Counted from the first letter of the stretch, positions 7,609 through 16,744 are shown. The stretch is DNA of 64,000 nt from Solirubrobacteraceae bacterium (GCA_023230855.1 JALNWQ010000004.1:124001-188000); one strand, 5' to 3'. Numbers and translations: made by a program. Notes: generated by a model from the letters alone, not told the origin.

Positions 7609-8463
7609 TCAGCCCACCGCACGGTTGGCCCGGTCGAGCTCCTGCTGGCGGCGGTCGTTGCGGGCGATCGGCATCCGGCCGTCCTCGACGTAGGCGACGT
7701 CCTCGCGCCAGATCGCCAGCGCCCGCTGCGCGTCGATCGGGCCACCGTGGCCGGGGATCACCCAATCCGCCTGCTCGACCAGCGGCCGCAGACGGTCGAG
7801 GGTGGTCCGGTACGCGCTGCGCGACCCGTCCGCCTCGTGCCACGTCGGGATCTCGACCGGCGACAGGTAGTCGCCGCAGACGAGCGTCCGCGCCCACGGC
7901 ACCCACACCGCCATCCCGTCGGCGGTATGGCCGTCGGTCGCGTGGAGCTCCAGCTCGTGATCGGCGGCGTCGTCGCCACCCCCGGCGAGCGCCAGACGGC
8001 CCGGGACCGGCAGGGTCTGCAGCTCGCCCAGCCCCAGGCCCCGGTCGCGGCGCACGTAGTGCTCGGCGTCGAACGCCCGCAGCTCGCGGGCCGCGTCGCC
8101 CGGCCGGGCGGTGAGTCGCGCACCGGTCGTCTCGGCCACCCCGAGCGCCGCGTCCGGGAACGCCAACCGACCGAGCAGGTGATCCCAGTCGCCATGGGTC
8201 GCGAGCAACCCCGCGACCGCGAACCCCGCCTGCCCCGCGACCTGCGCGGTGAGCTCCAGCTCGTCCGGGTACACCGGCGAGTCGACGAGGAACGCCTCGC
8301 GCGGGGCGGACGGGGCGGGACCGTCACCGGCGCCGGACGCGGGCGACGCCGCGGCGGCCGGCGTGGAGCCCTCCGCGGCGGGCGCCCGCACGAGCGCCGC
8401 CGTCGTCTGCCACACGCGGGAGACGACGACGAGGACATCCGGGTGGACGGCGAGCGCGCGCAT
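7609..8463 (-). CDS. Metallo-beta-lactamase-fold hydrolase
   Basis: The protein has 284 residues. The metal-binding signature is THGDWDH at 89-95, a variant in which the second His of the usual H-x-H-x-D-H is Asp. Further ligands are likely the His in ATDGHTADG (with CGDYLSP following) and the His in VIPGHGGPID near 240. Residues about 28-55 are an Ala/Pro/Gly-rich insert between the first two strands. Homologous folds include lactonases, glyoxalase II-like thioesterases and arylsulfatases; the substrate is not evident. The protein has no signal peptide. It precedes a DUF1998 helicase gene and follows a dehalogenase-like gene, but intergenic gaps of 155 and 31 bp leave co-transcription open. 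Confidence 0.82.
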   Translation of the reverse strand: MRALAVHPDVLVVVSRVWQTTAALVRAPAAEGSTPAAAASPASGAGDGPAPSAPREAFLVDSPVYPDELELTAQVAGQAGFAVAGLLATHGDWDHLLGRLAFPDAALGVAETTGARLTARPGDAARELRAFDAEHYVRRDRGLGLGELQTLPVPGRLALAGGGDDAADHELELHATDGHTADGMAVWVPWARTLVCGDYLSPVEIPTWHEADGSRSAYRTTLDRLRPLVEQADWVIPGHGGPIDAQRALAIWREDVAYVEDGRMPIARNDRRQQELDRANRAVG

Positions 8464-8494
8464 CCGCCCAGATTGCCACGGGGGCCCGGTGGGG

Positions 8495-9184
8495 CTACTT
8501 CAGCCCCAGCTCGCGGACCGCGTCGAGCAGGGTGCGGACCTCGACGGTCGGGCCCTTCGTCTTGGGCTCGAGCTCCTCGCCGTGGCGGTTGACCCAGATG
8601 ACGGGGATCTTCGCCTTGACGCAGTGCGCGACGTCGGTGTGGTACCCGGACGCGATGTGGACCCAGTTCTTCTTCGACCCGTAACGGCGGGCGATCTCGG
8701 TGAAGTGCGCCGCGTCCGGCTTGTACGACCGGACCTGCTGGGCGGTGACGACGAGGTCGAAGTCGTGCGGGATGTGGCGGCGCGTCTGCCCCAGGAGCTT
8801 GTCGTCGATGTTCGACACCAGCCCGGTCTTGAACTCCTTGCCGAGCTTGCGCAGCTGCGGCATCGTCTCGCGGAACGGACGCCAACGGATGACCGAGTCC
8901 GGCAGGAAGTTCGCGCGCGCGGGCTCCTGCTTCAGGTCGTCCCAGCCGAGGTCGGCGGCGACCTCGCGGGCGGTGCGACGGAGCACCTCGGCGTAGAGCT
9001 CGTAGCTGCCGGCGGCGACCTCGCGGTGCTTCTCGTGGAACGACGCCAGGAGCCGGTCCTTGTCGATCGTGAACCCGTCCTTGCCGGCCTCGCGTTGGAA
9101 CGCGTCGACGATCGCGGACTCCCAGTCGATGAGCGTCCCGTAGACGTCCATGGTCACGAACTCGATGGTCTTCGGCAACGCCAT
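8495..9184 (-). CDS. Haloacid dehalogenase-like hydrolase (type II)
   Basis: The protein has 229 residues. The nucleophile motif is MDVYGTLID, with Asp13 as the presumed nucleophile. Tyr15 stands where phosphatases have a second Asp, as in L-2-haloacid dehalogenases. Motif II is GLVSNIDD, the motif III Lys is in SYKPDAAHF, and motif IV-like residues are in HIASGYHTDVAHC. The cap domain spans about residues 20-95. The enzyme type hydrolyses 2-haloacids or an unknown phosphate ester through an aspartyl ester. An AT-richer stretch with a CATACT hexamer just upstream of the ATG on the minus strand suggests a very short leader. Confidence 0.85.
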   Translation of the reverse strand: MALPKTIEFVTMDVYGTLIDWESAIVDAFQREAGKDGFTIDKDRLLASFHEKHREVAAGSYELYAEVLRRTAREVAADLGWDDLKQEPARANFLPDSVIRWRPFRETMPQLRKLGKEFKTGLVSNIDDKLLGQTRRHIPHDFDLVVTAQQVRSYKPDAAHFTEIARRYGSKKNWVHIASGYHTDVAHCVKAKIPVIWVNRHGEELEPKTKGPTVEVRTLLDAVRELGLK

Positions 9185-9491
9185 GGGGCCCAGTATGACA
9201 GTGTGTACGCCGTATGCGCGATCTGTGGGGTCGGGTATCGCATGGCGCGGGGGCGCGAGACGGACGGTTAGCGCGTAGGGACGACGCGCCGGCGGCGGGG
9301 AGGCGCACCGGCGGCACCGTGGGGTGGTCCTGGTGGATCACCCGCCGGCGTTCGCGACGGTGCGCCGCTTGGACGTCGAATCCCGACGTCGAGGGGGAAG
9401 ACCGCCGGCGACGGGGTGGGGGTCTCCACGTCAGCGACGCCCCGCGCCCTGCCGTCGCCCCGCGCCTCGCCCCGCCCCGCCCCGCCCCGCG
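9185..9491. other. Intergenic region with G/C-rich runs, no gene seen
   Basis: Between the dehalogenase start and the ABC permease stop there is no convincing coding frame. The right end (9470-9490) is a short tandem of CCCCG units directly behind the permease stop. The left end near 9190-9240 is AT-richer and probably carries the dehalogenase promoter. Confidence 0.5.
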
Positions 9492-10274
9492 TCAGCCCGC
9501 CGACACCGAGCGGTACTTCCGCACCGCGAGGAACGCGGCGATGACGGTGATGACGACGACCCAGACGAACGCCATCCACACGTCGCTGTTCGCGGGGGCC
9601 GCCTCGCCGCCGATGAACAGGTGGCGGACCGCGTCGACGAACGTCGTGAACGGGTTGGCCTCGGCGAACTCGCGCAGGCCGTCGGGCATCGTCGCCGGCG
9701 GCACGAACGCACCGGACGCGAACGTCAGCGGGAAGATCACCGTGAACCCGATCGCGTTCGACGTCTCGGCCGACCCGGCGCTCAGGCCGATGAGGGCGAA
9801 CACCCAGCTGAACGCGTACCCGAGCGCCAGCAGCAGGACGAGCCCCAGCACGACCCGGCCGACGTCGGTCCCGAACGAGAACCCGACCGCCAGGCCGACG
9901 CCGATGAGCACCGCCAGCTGCAGCGCGTTGAGCGCGATGTCGGCGATCGACCGGCCCGCCAGGACCGCGATCCGCGACATCGGCAACGACCGGAACCGGT
10001 CGATCAGGCCCTTGCTCATGTCGTCCGCGACCGCCAGCGCGGTGACGAACCCGCCGAACGCGATCGACTGGACGATGATGCCCGGCATGAGGAACTGGGC
10101 GTAGTTGTCGTAGCCCGGGGTGCTGATCGCGCCGCCGAAGACGTAGCGGAACAGCAGCACGAACATGATCGGCTGCACCGTGTAGCCGATGAGCAGGTCG
10201 GGCTGACGGGGGATGCGCCGCAGCTGCCGTCCGGCGAGGACGAGCGTGTCGGCGATGGTCCAGCGCAGGCTCAT
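9492..10274 (-). CDS. ABC-2 type (DrrB-like) transport permease
   Basis: The protein has 260 residues with six predicted membrane segments: LLIGYTVQPIMFVLLF, IIVQSIAFGGFVTALAV, ALQLAVLIGVGLAVGF, VVLGLVLLLALGYAFSWV, IGFTVIFPLTFASGAFV and VWMAFVWVVVITVIAAFLAV. Loop motifs NPFTTFVDAVRHLFIGG and SLPMSRIAVLAGR are typical of the ABC-2 (DrrB/daunorubicin resistance) family. Its ATG overlaps the last bases of the ATPase gene by 4 bp, so the two form a transporter unit exporting a lipid, drug or polymer. No substrate clue lies nearby. Confidence 0.9.
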   Translation of the reverse strand: MSLRWTIADTLVLAGRQLRRIPRQPDLLIGYTVQPIMFVLLFRYVFGGAISTPGYDNYAQFLMPGIIVQSIAFGGFVTALAVADDMSKGLIDRFRSLPMSRIAVLAGRSIADIALNALQLAVLIGVGLAVGFSFGTDVGRVVLGLVLLLALGYAFSWVFALIGLSAGSAETSNAIGFTVIFPLTFASGAFVPPATMPDGLREFAEANPFTTFVDAVRHLFIGGEAAPANSDVWMAFVWVVVITVIAAFLAVRKYRSVSAG

Positions 10275-11275
10275 CGGTCCGCCTCCTGTCGCAGCTCGCC
10301 GTTCTCGGCGATCACCTCCTCGGCCGGTCGGCCGGTGAGGGTGAGGAACGCGTCGTCCAGGGTCGGACGGTGCACGGCGATGTCGGAGATCCCGACCGAC
10401 GCGGCGTCCAGGCGCCGGACCGCCGCGGCCACCCCGCCGGCGTCGGAGCGCAACGGCACGCGCAGCACCCCGTCGCGGTCGGTCGACGCGGCGTCCGGGG
10501 ACGCGTGCCCGTCCGAGATCGGGGCGAGCGCCTCGGCCGCGGCCGCCGCCTGCGACGGGTCGGTGAGCGTCACCTCGACCCGCTCGCCGCCGACACGACG
10601 CTTCAGCTCGTCCGACGTGCCCTCGGCGATGACGCGGCCGTGGTCGATGACCGCGATCCGGTCGGCCAGGCGGTCGGCCTCGTCGAGGTACTGGGTGGTC
10701 AACAGCACGGTGGTGCCGTCGGCGACGCGCTCCTCGATCGTCTCCCACAACGCCAGGCGGCTCCGCGGATCGAGCCCGGTCGTGGGCTCGTCGAGGAAGA
10801 GCACCGGCGGACGCGCGACGAGCGCGGCGGCGAGGTCGAGCCGACGGCGCATGCCGCCGGAGTACCCACCGGCGACCCGGTCGCCGGCGTCGGTGAGCGA
10901 GAACTGCTCGAGCAGCTCGTCCGCGCGGGCGCGCGCCTCGGACGTCGGCAGGTGGTACAGCCGACCGACCATCCGCAGGTTCTCGCGGCCGGTGAGGTAC
11001 TCGTCGACCGCCGCGTACTGGCCGGCCAGGCCGATCTTCGTGCGCAGCTCGTCGGCGTCGCGGACGACGTCGAGCCCCGCCACGCGGGCGCTGCCCCCGT
11101 CGGGGGTCAGCAACGTCGTGAGGATCCTCACGGTGGTGGTCTTGCCGGCCCCGTTGGGGCCGAGCAGGCCGAGGACCGACCCGGCGGGCGCGGAGATGTC
11201 GACGCCGGACAGCGCCTTGACGTCCCCGAACGACCGGGTGAGCCCCTCGGCTTCGATGATGGGCGTCTCGGACAT
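10271..11275 (-). CDS. ABC-2 type transporter ATP-binding protein (DrrA-like)
   Basis: The protein has 334 residues from the ATG at 11275. A second start nine codons upstream is possible. The Walker A motif GPNGAGKTT lies at 39-47, the signature is YSGGMRRRLDLA, and Walker B is VLFLDEPTTGLD. The His switch is missing: the expected position reads LLTTQYLDEAD, as in DrrA proteins. The C-terminal about 100 residues form the usual DrrA accessory domain. The gene overlaps the permease gene by 4 bp (ATGA). The pair resembles daunorubicin-type resistance exporters, which are very common in actinobacteria and often have unknown substrates. Confidence 0.92.
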   Translation of the reverse strand: MSETPIIEAEGLTRSFGDVKALSGVDISAPAGSVLGLLGPNGAGKTTTVRILTTLLTPDGGSARVAGLDVVRDADELRTKIGLAGQYAAVDEYLTGRENLRMVGRLYHLPTSEARARADELLEQFSLTDAGDRVAGGYSGGMRRRLDLAAALVARPPVLFLDEPTTGLDPRSRLALWETIEERVADGTTVLLTTQYLDEADRLADRIAVIDHGRVIAEGTSDELKRRVGGERVEVTLTDPSQAAAAAEALAPISDGHASPDAASTDRDGVLRVPLRSDAGGVAAAVRRLDAASVGISDIAVHRPTLDDAFLTLTGRPAEEVIAENGELRQEADR

Positions 11276-11365
11276 GGCTGCGGGCACGCTACTAGGGACC
11301 ACCCGCCCCGCCGTGAATCATCGGCCGCCGGCGCCGGGTTCGAGTCCGGCCCGTCGACCGCGGCC

Positions 11366-12910
11366 TCAGGCGGGCGGCGCGTCCTCGATCCCCGCGAGCG
11401 TGCGGGCCAGGCCGCGCTTCTCCTCCAGCCGCGCCCCGCGGAGGATCTGGATCCGCTGGCCCTGCGGCGACCCGGCGCCGTGCAGCGACTCGGTGAGGTA
11501 GCCGACGGCGTTGCGGCCCAGGGTCATGTTCTCGATCAACCGCAGGATCCGCATCCGGTCCTCGGTCGACACGTCCTCGCGGCCGGCGAGCATCCGCTCA
11601 AGGAGCGGGCCGATCTCCTCGGACCGGTAGTCCGCCTCGGACGGCATCGTCACGACGATCCCGCCCGCCAGGTCCTGGGCCAACCGCGCGATCTCGTACG
11701 GGAACCGCGTGACGTTGTGCTTGCAGACGTTGGCGAGCATCTCGTCGTTCATCCAGATGCCCGAGTCGAGCTTCGTCGCGCGCGCCGCCGACGCGATCGA
11801 GCTGGAGTAGATCGTCTCGTTGAGGTGGACCATCTCGACGAGCTTGTCGCGCACGTGCGCCGCGGCGACGACGCCGTTCTGGTCGGCGATCTCGGCCGCC
11901 GCGCCGGTCATGACGTCGCCCAGGCCGGTCTTGCAGACGTAGCTCGCGCGGTGGTAGGCGGTGAACCGCGACACGAGCGTCTGCGCCACCTCGGTCTGCC
12001 CGTCGAGCAGCACGTGCTCCCACGGCACGAACACGTCGTCGAAGTGGACCAGGACCTCCTGGCCCCCGAAGCACGCGTTGCCCTTGTCGATCGTGCCGGG
12101 CTCCATCGCGCGCGTGTCGGACGCCTGCCGCCCGTACACGTAGGTCAGGCCCTCGGCGTCGCCCGGCACCATCGCGACGACCGCGTAGTCGCGATCCTCC
12201 TCGCGCAGGTTCATCGTCGGCAGCACGGCGATCCAGTGCTGGTTCCAGCCGCCGGTCATGTGCGCCTTGGCCCCGCGCAGGAACACGCCCTGCTCGTTGC
12301 GACCCGACACGTGGAGGAACAGGTCGGGATCGGCCTGCCGGTGCGGCGGCTTGGACCGGTCGCCCTTGGGGTCGGTCATCCCGGCGGCGATCAGGACGTT
12401 CTTGCGCTGCGCCTGCTCGAGGAACCGCAGGTAGCGCTCGTGGTAGGGGGTGCCGTGGACCCGGTCGACGTCGTAGGTCACCGAGTGCAGGACGCTGATC
12501 GCGTCCAGGCCGGTGCAGCGCTGGAAGCACGTGCCGGTGATCTGGCCGAGCCGCCGCTGCATCGCGTGCTTGGCCATGAGGTCGTCGGGGCCCTCGACGA
12601 CGTGGAGGAACCGGTTGACCGGCGCGTCGATGAGCGGCGAGTGCGCGGTGGCGAGCTCAGGCTCGTCGATCGCCAGGTCGTAGGTCGCCTTCAGCGCGTT
12701 GATCGACGGGCGGATGATGGGGTGGTCGGCGGGCTCCTCGAGCCGCTCGCCGAAGAGGTACAGCGCGGTGCCGCGGCCCCGGATCGACGCCAGGTAGTCC
12801 TCGCCGGTGACGATCGTGGGGATGCGGGCCCACCGCTCCTCCGCGGTCTCCGCGCGCCGCGGGGACCCGTTGGGGGCGGTGAGGGTCGGACGGTCGACGG
12901 TCTGGCGCAC
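11366..12910 (-). CDS. 4-hydroxybutyryl-CoA dehydratase-like / HpaB-family flavoprotein
   Basis: The protein has 514 residues from the GTG at 12910. It matches the 4-hydroxyphenylacetate-3-hydroxylase/4-hydroxybutyryl-CoA dehydratase superfamily: GRGTALYLFGE near the N-terminus, GAKAHMTGGWNQHW, FDDVFVPWEHV and the C-terminal helical bundle. Two Cys with C-x3-C spacing (Cys128 and Cys132 in GTCFQRCTG), His320 and Cys326 (HRASYVCK) fall where the 4Fe-4S ligands of clostridial AbfD lie (Cys99, Cys103, His292, Cys299). An FeS dehydratase/vinylacetyl-CoA isomerase is therefore more likely than a monooxygenase. The His-Cys spacing is one residue shorter than I recall for AbfD, so the exact reaction is unproven. 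The gene is divergent from a CoA-ester racemase. Confidence 0.75.
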   Translation of the reverse strand: MRQTVDRPTLTAPNGSPRRAETAEERWARIPTIVTGEDYLASIRGRGTALYLFGERLEEPADHPIIRPSINALKATYDLAIDEPELATAHSPLIDAPVNRFLHVVEGPDDLMAKHAMQRRLGQITGTCFQRCTGLDAISVLHSVTYDVDRVHGTPYHERYLRFLEQAQRKNVLIAAGMTDPKGDRSKPPHRQADPDLFLHVSGRNEQGVFLRGAKAHMTGGWNQHWIAVLPTMNLREEDRDYAVVAMVPGDAEGLTYVYGRQASDTRAMEPGTIDKGNACFGGQEVLVHFDDVFVPWEHVLLDGQTEVAQTLVSRFTAYHRASYVCKTGLGDVMTGAAAEIADQNGVVAAAHVRDKLVEMVHLNETIYSSSIASAARATKLDSGIWMNDEMLANVCKHNVTRFPYEIARLAQDLAGGIVVTMPSEADYRSEEIGPLLERMLAGREDVSTEDRMRILRLIENMTLGRNAVGYLTESLHGAGSPQGQRIQILRGARLEEKRGLARTLAGIEDAPPA

Positions 12911-13047
12911 CGCCCGAGCGTACCCCCGACGATCGTCGGGGTGGGACGGAAGCGGGCGGGTCGTCCCAGACGGTCCGGCGGTGCGGCGGCACGACGACGA
13001 TCGGGCGGTTCGTCGCATCGTCCGATGCCGTCGTGCGCGTCAGGACG

Positions 13048-13105
13048 TACGATCGGCGCAGCAGGGCTGGCTGGACGGCCAGCCGACACGGAGAGGAACG
13101 ACCGC
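13048..13105 (+). promoter_or_regulatory. Candidate promoter and leader hairpin of the racemase gene
   Basis: A TANNNT-type hexamer TACGAT lies at 13048-13053. GGCTGGC (13065-13071) and GCCAGCC (13078-13084) form a hairpin with a 6-nt loop in the presumed leader. GGAGAGG at 13091-13097 is a good ribosome binding site for the GTG at 13106. No clear -35 element is visible. Confidence 0.35.
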
Positions 13106-14269
13106 GTGAGCCCCACCGCCCCGAACCCCACCGCGCCGCTGGCCGGCGTCCGGATCATCGAGCTGGCCGGGATCGGCCCGGGACCCTTCGCCGGGATGAT
13201 GCTCGCCGACCTCGGCGCCGAGGTCATCCGCGTCGACCGGCCGGGCGGCAACCCGATGGCGAGCTTCGCCCACAGCGTCCTCAACCGCAGCCGCCGGTCG
13301 ATCGCCGTGAACATGAAGTCGCCCGAGGGCGTCGAGACGATCCTGCGCCTGTGCGAGTCCGCGGACGCGATCTTCGAGGGCTACCGGCCCGGCGTCGCGG
13401 AGCGGCTCGGGGTCGGCCCGGAGCACTGCCAGGCCCGCAACCCCAAGCTCGTCTACGGCCGGATGACCGGCTGGGGCCAGGACGGCCCGTACGCCCAAGC
13501 CGCCGGGCACGACATCAACTACATCGCCCTGACCGGCGCGCTGCACGCCATCGGCCGCCGCGGCGAGGGCCCGATCCCGCCGCTGAACCTCGTCGGCGAC
13601 TTCGGCGGCGGCGGCATGCTGCTCGCCTACGGTCTGCTCGCCGGGATCATCCAGGCGCGCGCGACCGGCGAGGGCCAGGTCGTCGACGCGGCGATGGTCG
13701 ACGGCGCGTCGGCGCTCATGGCGATGTTCCACGGGCTGCGCAACGAGGGCGGGTTCACCGCCGACCGCGGCACCCACATGCTCGACACCGGCGCGCACTT
13801 CTACGACGTGTACCGCACGAAGGACGAGCGCTGGGTGAGCATCGGGTCGATCGAGCCGCAGTTCTACGCCGAGCTCTGCGACCGGCTGGAGCTCGACGAC
13901 GACCTGCGCCGGAACGAGATGACCACCGAGCGGTGGCCCGAGCTCAAGGAGAAGCTCGCCGGGATCATCGCCGGGTACACCCGCGACGAGCTCGACGAGC
14001 GCCTGGGTGGCACCGACGTCTGCTACGCCCCGGTGCTGGAGCTCGGCGAGGTCGCCGACCACCCCCACAACGCGGCGCGCGGCACCCTCGTCGACGTCGA
14101 CGGCGAGCTGCAGAACGCCCCGGCGCCGCGGTTCGGCGGCGTGCCCCCCACCACCCCGACCCCCCGCGTCGCACCGGGATCCGACACCCGCGCGACGCTC
14201 GCCGACGCCGGCTTCACCGCCGACGAGATCGACGCGCTGCTGACGTCGGGCGCGATCGCCGAGGCGTAG
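13106..14269 (+). CDS. mcr: Alpha-methylacyl-CoA racemase (family III CoA-transferase fold)
   Basis: The protein has 387 residues and starts at a GTG preceded by GGAGAGG. It aligns closely with Mycobacterium MCR. The catalytic His is His135 in AGHDINY, the Asp is Asp165 in NLVGDFGGG and the Glu is Glu250 in GSIEPQF. These keep the 30- and 85-residue spacings of His126, Asp156 and Glu241 of the known enzyme. It inverts the configuration of 2-methylacyl-CoA esters by a 1,1-proton transfer, in branched-chain lipid or sterol side-chain breakdown. The N-terminal LAGVRIIELAGIGPGPFAGM is the usual CoA-binding start. It is divergent from the dehydratase-like gene, and both handle CoA esters. Confidence 0.9.
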   Translation: MSPTAPNPTAPLAGVRIIELAGIGPGPFAGMMLADLGAEVIRVDRPGGNPMASFAHSVLNRSRRSIAVNMKSPEGVETILRLCESADAIFEGYRPGVAERLGVGPEHCQARNPKLVYGRMTGWGQDGPYAQAAGHDINYIALTGALHAIGRRGEGPIPPLNLVGDFGGGGMLLAYGLLAGIIQARATGEGQVVDAAMVDGASALMAMFHGLRNEGGFTADRGTHMLDTGAHFYDVYRTKDERWVSIGSIEPQFYAELCDRLELDDDLRRNEMTTERWPELKEKLAGIIAGYTRDELDERLGGTDVCYAPVLELGEVADHPHNAARGTLVDVDGELQNAPAPRFGGVPPTTPTPRVAPGSDTRATLADAGFTADEIDALLTSGAIAEA

Positions 14270-14562
14270 GGCGGGCCCGCGGCCGCCTCGGCGGGCGGCC
14301 GGGGCGGCAGGCCGACAGCGGGTCGTTCCACCGTCGGCATACGACGGTCGGGCGACCCGCTCCCGCACCGTCGCCCGCAACCGGCCCGCCCGACCAACCC
14401 CCCGGTCGGCGGATGCGATCGGGGGTGCGGAGCGCGCCCGTGGCGGGCCGGGGACTAGCATGCGCGCGCGGAGAGCGGCCCGTTCCGCGGCCGCCCTCCT
14501 CCAGCGTGATCGCCGCGCCCGGCGTGACGCCACGCGCCTCCCACGACGCAGGAACGGACCCT

Positions 14563-15708
14563 ATGGATCTGCTCGAGTACCAAGGCAAGCAGCTGTTCGG
14601 CAAGCACGGGCTGGCCGTGTCCGACGGCAAGCCGGTGACGACGGTCGAGGACGCCGTCGCCGCCGCCAACGAGATCGGCTACCCCGTCGTCGTCAAGGCC
14701 CAGGTCTTGATCGGCGGTCGCGGCAAGGCCGGCGGCGTGAAGCTCGCCGCGAACGAGGACGAGGCGCGCGAGCACGCGACGAACATCCTCGGCCTCGACA
14801 TCAAGGGCCACATCACGCGCACGGTGTGGATCGAGCACGCGTCCGACATCGACACCGAGTACTACGCGTCGATCCTGCTCGACCGCTCGGCGAAGAAGCC
14901 GCTCCTCATGTTCTCGATCGAGGGCGGGGTCGAGATCGAGACCGTCGCCGAGGAGACGCCCGAGAAGCTCATCAAGCACCACATCGACCCGCTCGTCGGC
15001 CTCACGAAGGAGGAGGCGGTCAAGGTCGCCACCGACGGCAAGGCCGCCGACGACGTCATCGAGGGCGTCGCCGACGCCCTCGTCGCGCTCTACGAGGTGT
15101 GGATCGAGGAGGACGCGTCGCTCGCCGAGATCAACCCGCTGATCGTCACGCCGGACCGTCAGGTCAAGGCGCTCGACGCGAAGGTCACCCTCGACGACAA
15201 CGCCGCGTTCCGTCACCCCGACCACGCCGACCTCGGCGACTCGGCCAACGCCGACCCGATCGAGGTCAAGGCGGCCGAGCAGGGCGTGACGTACGTCAAG
15301 CTCGACGGCGACATCGGCATCCTCGGCAACGGCGCCGGGCTCGTCATGTCGACCCTCGACGTCGTCGCCCAGCACGGCGGCACCCCGGCGAACTTCCTCG
15401 ACGCCGGCGGCGGATCGGATGCCGAGAAGGTGAAGCAGGCGGTCGAGCTCATCCTCGCCAACGACAACGTCAAGGCCGTCCTCTTCAACATCTTCGGCGG
15501 GATCACCCGCTGCGACGAGGTCGCCAACGGCCTCGTGTCGGCGTTCAACGACCTGAAGCCGACGGTGCCGTTCGTCGTCCGCCTCGACGGCACGAACGAC
15601 GTCCAGGGTCGTGAGATCCTCGAGAAGGCCGCGCTGCCCAACGTGCACGCGGCGACCACGATGGACGGTGCGGCCGAGCAGGTCGTCGCACTGGCGAAGG
15701 GGGCCTGA
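14563..15708 (+). CDS. sucC: Succinyl-CoA synthetase (ADP-forming), beta subunit
   Basis: The protein has 381 residues and starts MDLLEYQGKQLFGKHGL. It carries the ATP-grasp domain (VVVKAQVLIGGRGKAGGVKLA), the nucleotide-binding site, and the C-terminal ligase domain with FLDAGGGSDAEKVKQA and FNIFGGITRCDEVANG. It catalyses succinyl-CoA + ADP + Pi to succinate + CoA + ATP in the citric acid cycle, as a complex with the alpha subunit encoded 2 bp downstream. Length and motifs are standard. The 293-bp upstream gap contains a TAGCAT hexamer about 100 bp before the start, but no clear promoter. Confidence 0.97.
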   Translation: MDLLEYQGKQLFGKHGLAVSDGKPVTTVEDAVAAANEIGYPVVVKAQVLIGGRGKAGGVKLAANEDEAREHATNILGLDIKGHITRTVWIEHASDIDTEYYASILLDRSAKKPLLMFSIEGGVEIETVAEETPEKLIKHHIDPLVGLTKEEAVKVATDGKAADDVIEGVADALVALYEVWIEEDASLAEINPLIVTPDRQVKALDAKVTLDDNAAFRHPDHADLGDSANADPIEVKAAEQGVTYVKLDGDIGILGNGAGLVMSTLDVVAQHGGTPANFLDAGGGSDAEKVKQAVELILANDNVKAVLFNIFGGITRCDEVANGLVSAFNDLKPTVPFVVRLDGTNDVQGREILEKAALPNVHAATTMDGAAEQVVALAKGA

Positions 15709-15710
15709 GC

Positions 15711-16601
15711 ATGTCGATCCTCATCGACGAGAACACGAAGCTGGCCGTCGCGGGCATCACCGGCCGCGAGGGCTCGTTCCACACGCTGAACAACCGCGCG
15801 TACGGCACGAACGTCGTCGGCGGCATCAACCCGAAGAAGGCCGGCGAGAACGTCGAGGGCATCCCCGTCTTCGCCGACTGGAAGACGACGGTCGCGGAGA
15901 CCGGCGCCAACACGGCGATGATCTTCGTGCCGCCGCCGTTCGCGGCCGCGTCGGCGCTCGAGGCCGCGCAGGCCGGGGTCGAGCTCGTCGTCATCATCAC
16001 CGAGGGCATCCCCGCCCACGACGAGCTGAAGCTCTACAACCAGGTCAAGCGCGACCATCCGGGCACCCGGATCATCGGGCCGAACTGCCCGGGCCTGCTG
16101 TCGCCGGGCAAGGCGAACGTCGGCATCATCCCGGCGTCGTTCTTCAAGCCGGGCAACGTCGGCGTCGTGTCGCGGTCGGGCACCCTGACCTACCAGATCG
16201 GCAACGAGCTGGCCCAGAAGGGCTTCGGCAACTCGTCGATCGTCGGCATCGGCGGCGACCCGGTCCCGGGCAGCTCGTTCGTCGACGTCATCGAGCTGTT
16301 CGAGAAGGACCCGCAGACCGAGCTCATCGTCATGTCGGGCGAGATCGGCGGCTCGGCCGAGGAGGAGGCCGCCGAGTACATCGCGGCCAACGTCACGAAG
16401 CCCGTCGTCGGCTACATCGCGGGCTTCACCGCCCCCGAGGGCAAGCAGATGGGTCACGCCGGCGCGATCGTGTCCGGCTCGGCCGGCACCGCCAAGGCGA
16501 AGGCCGAGGCGCTCGAGGCGAAGGGCGTGCGCGTCGGTCGCACCCCGACCCAGACCGCCGAGATCGCGATGGAGATCCTGGGCGCGCCGACGGCCGCCTG
16601 A
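15711..16601 (+). CDS. sucD: Succinyl-CoA synthetase, alpha subunit
   Basis: The protein has 296 residues and the gene starts 2 bp after sucC, so the two are translated together. The N-terminal Rossmann CoA-binding domain carries VAGITGREGSFHTLNN. The active-site His that is transiently phosphorylated is His249 in KQMGHAGAIVSG, and the conserved GPNCPGLLSPG is present. It forms the catalytic heterodimer with the sucC product in the citric acid cycle. A GC-rich hairpin 50 bp downstream probably ends the sucCD transcript. No anomalies were seen. Confidence 0.97.
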   Translation: MSILIDENTKLAVAGITGREGSFHTLNNRAYGTNVVGGINPKKAGENVEGIPVFADWKTTVAETGANTAMIFVPPPFAAASALEAAQAGVELVVIITEGIPAHDELKLYNQVKRDHPGTRIIGPNCPGLLSPGKANVGIIPASFFKPGNVGVVSRSGTLTYQIGNELAQKGFGNSSIVGIGGDPVPGSSFVDVIELFEKDPQTELIVMSGEIGGSAEEEAAEYIAANVTKPVVGYIAGFTAPEGKQMGHAGAIVSGSAGTAKAKAEALEAKGVRVGRTPTQTAEIAMEILGAPTAA

Positions 16602-16650
16602 TCCCCGATCGCATCCCTCGCGCGTCGGCCCGCCGGGCCGGCGCGCCCTG

Positions 16651-16674
16651 CGGGGCGGCCCACGGGCCGCCCCG
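16651..16674 (+). terminator. GC-rich hairpin after sucCD
   Basis: CGGGGCGGCCC (16651-16661) and GGGCCGCCCCG (16664-16674) are perfect complements with almost no loop, about 50 bp behind the sucD stop. There is no T-run, as is common for actinobacterial terminators. Confidence 0.55.
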
Positions 16675-16744
16675 TCGCGCTTCCGGGCCGAGGACCGATC
16701 CACCCGCCACGCCCCGCGACCGCCCCGCGGGATAGCGTGGAGCG

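Noticed and set aside
9470..9490. CCCCG tandem as a functional repeat
   Set aside because: Only about four units in a region of general G/C excess behind a stop codon; too short to be meaningful.
11325..11350. T-arm-like text GGGTTCGAGTCC
   Set aside because: The stem pairs only with an 8-nt loop, and no anticodon or acceptor arm is found on either side.
10370..14269. Very long plus-strand open frame of 1299 codons
   Set aside because: It is antisense to four well-supported genes for much of its length. Only its last part (from 13106) is a real gene; the rest is a GC-bias artefact.
16602..16744. FMN riboswitch before ribH
   Set aside because: The gap holds the sucCD hairpin and no RFN-like conserved segments.
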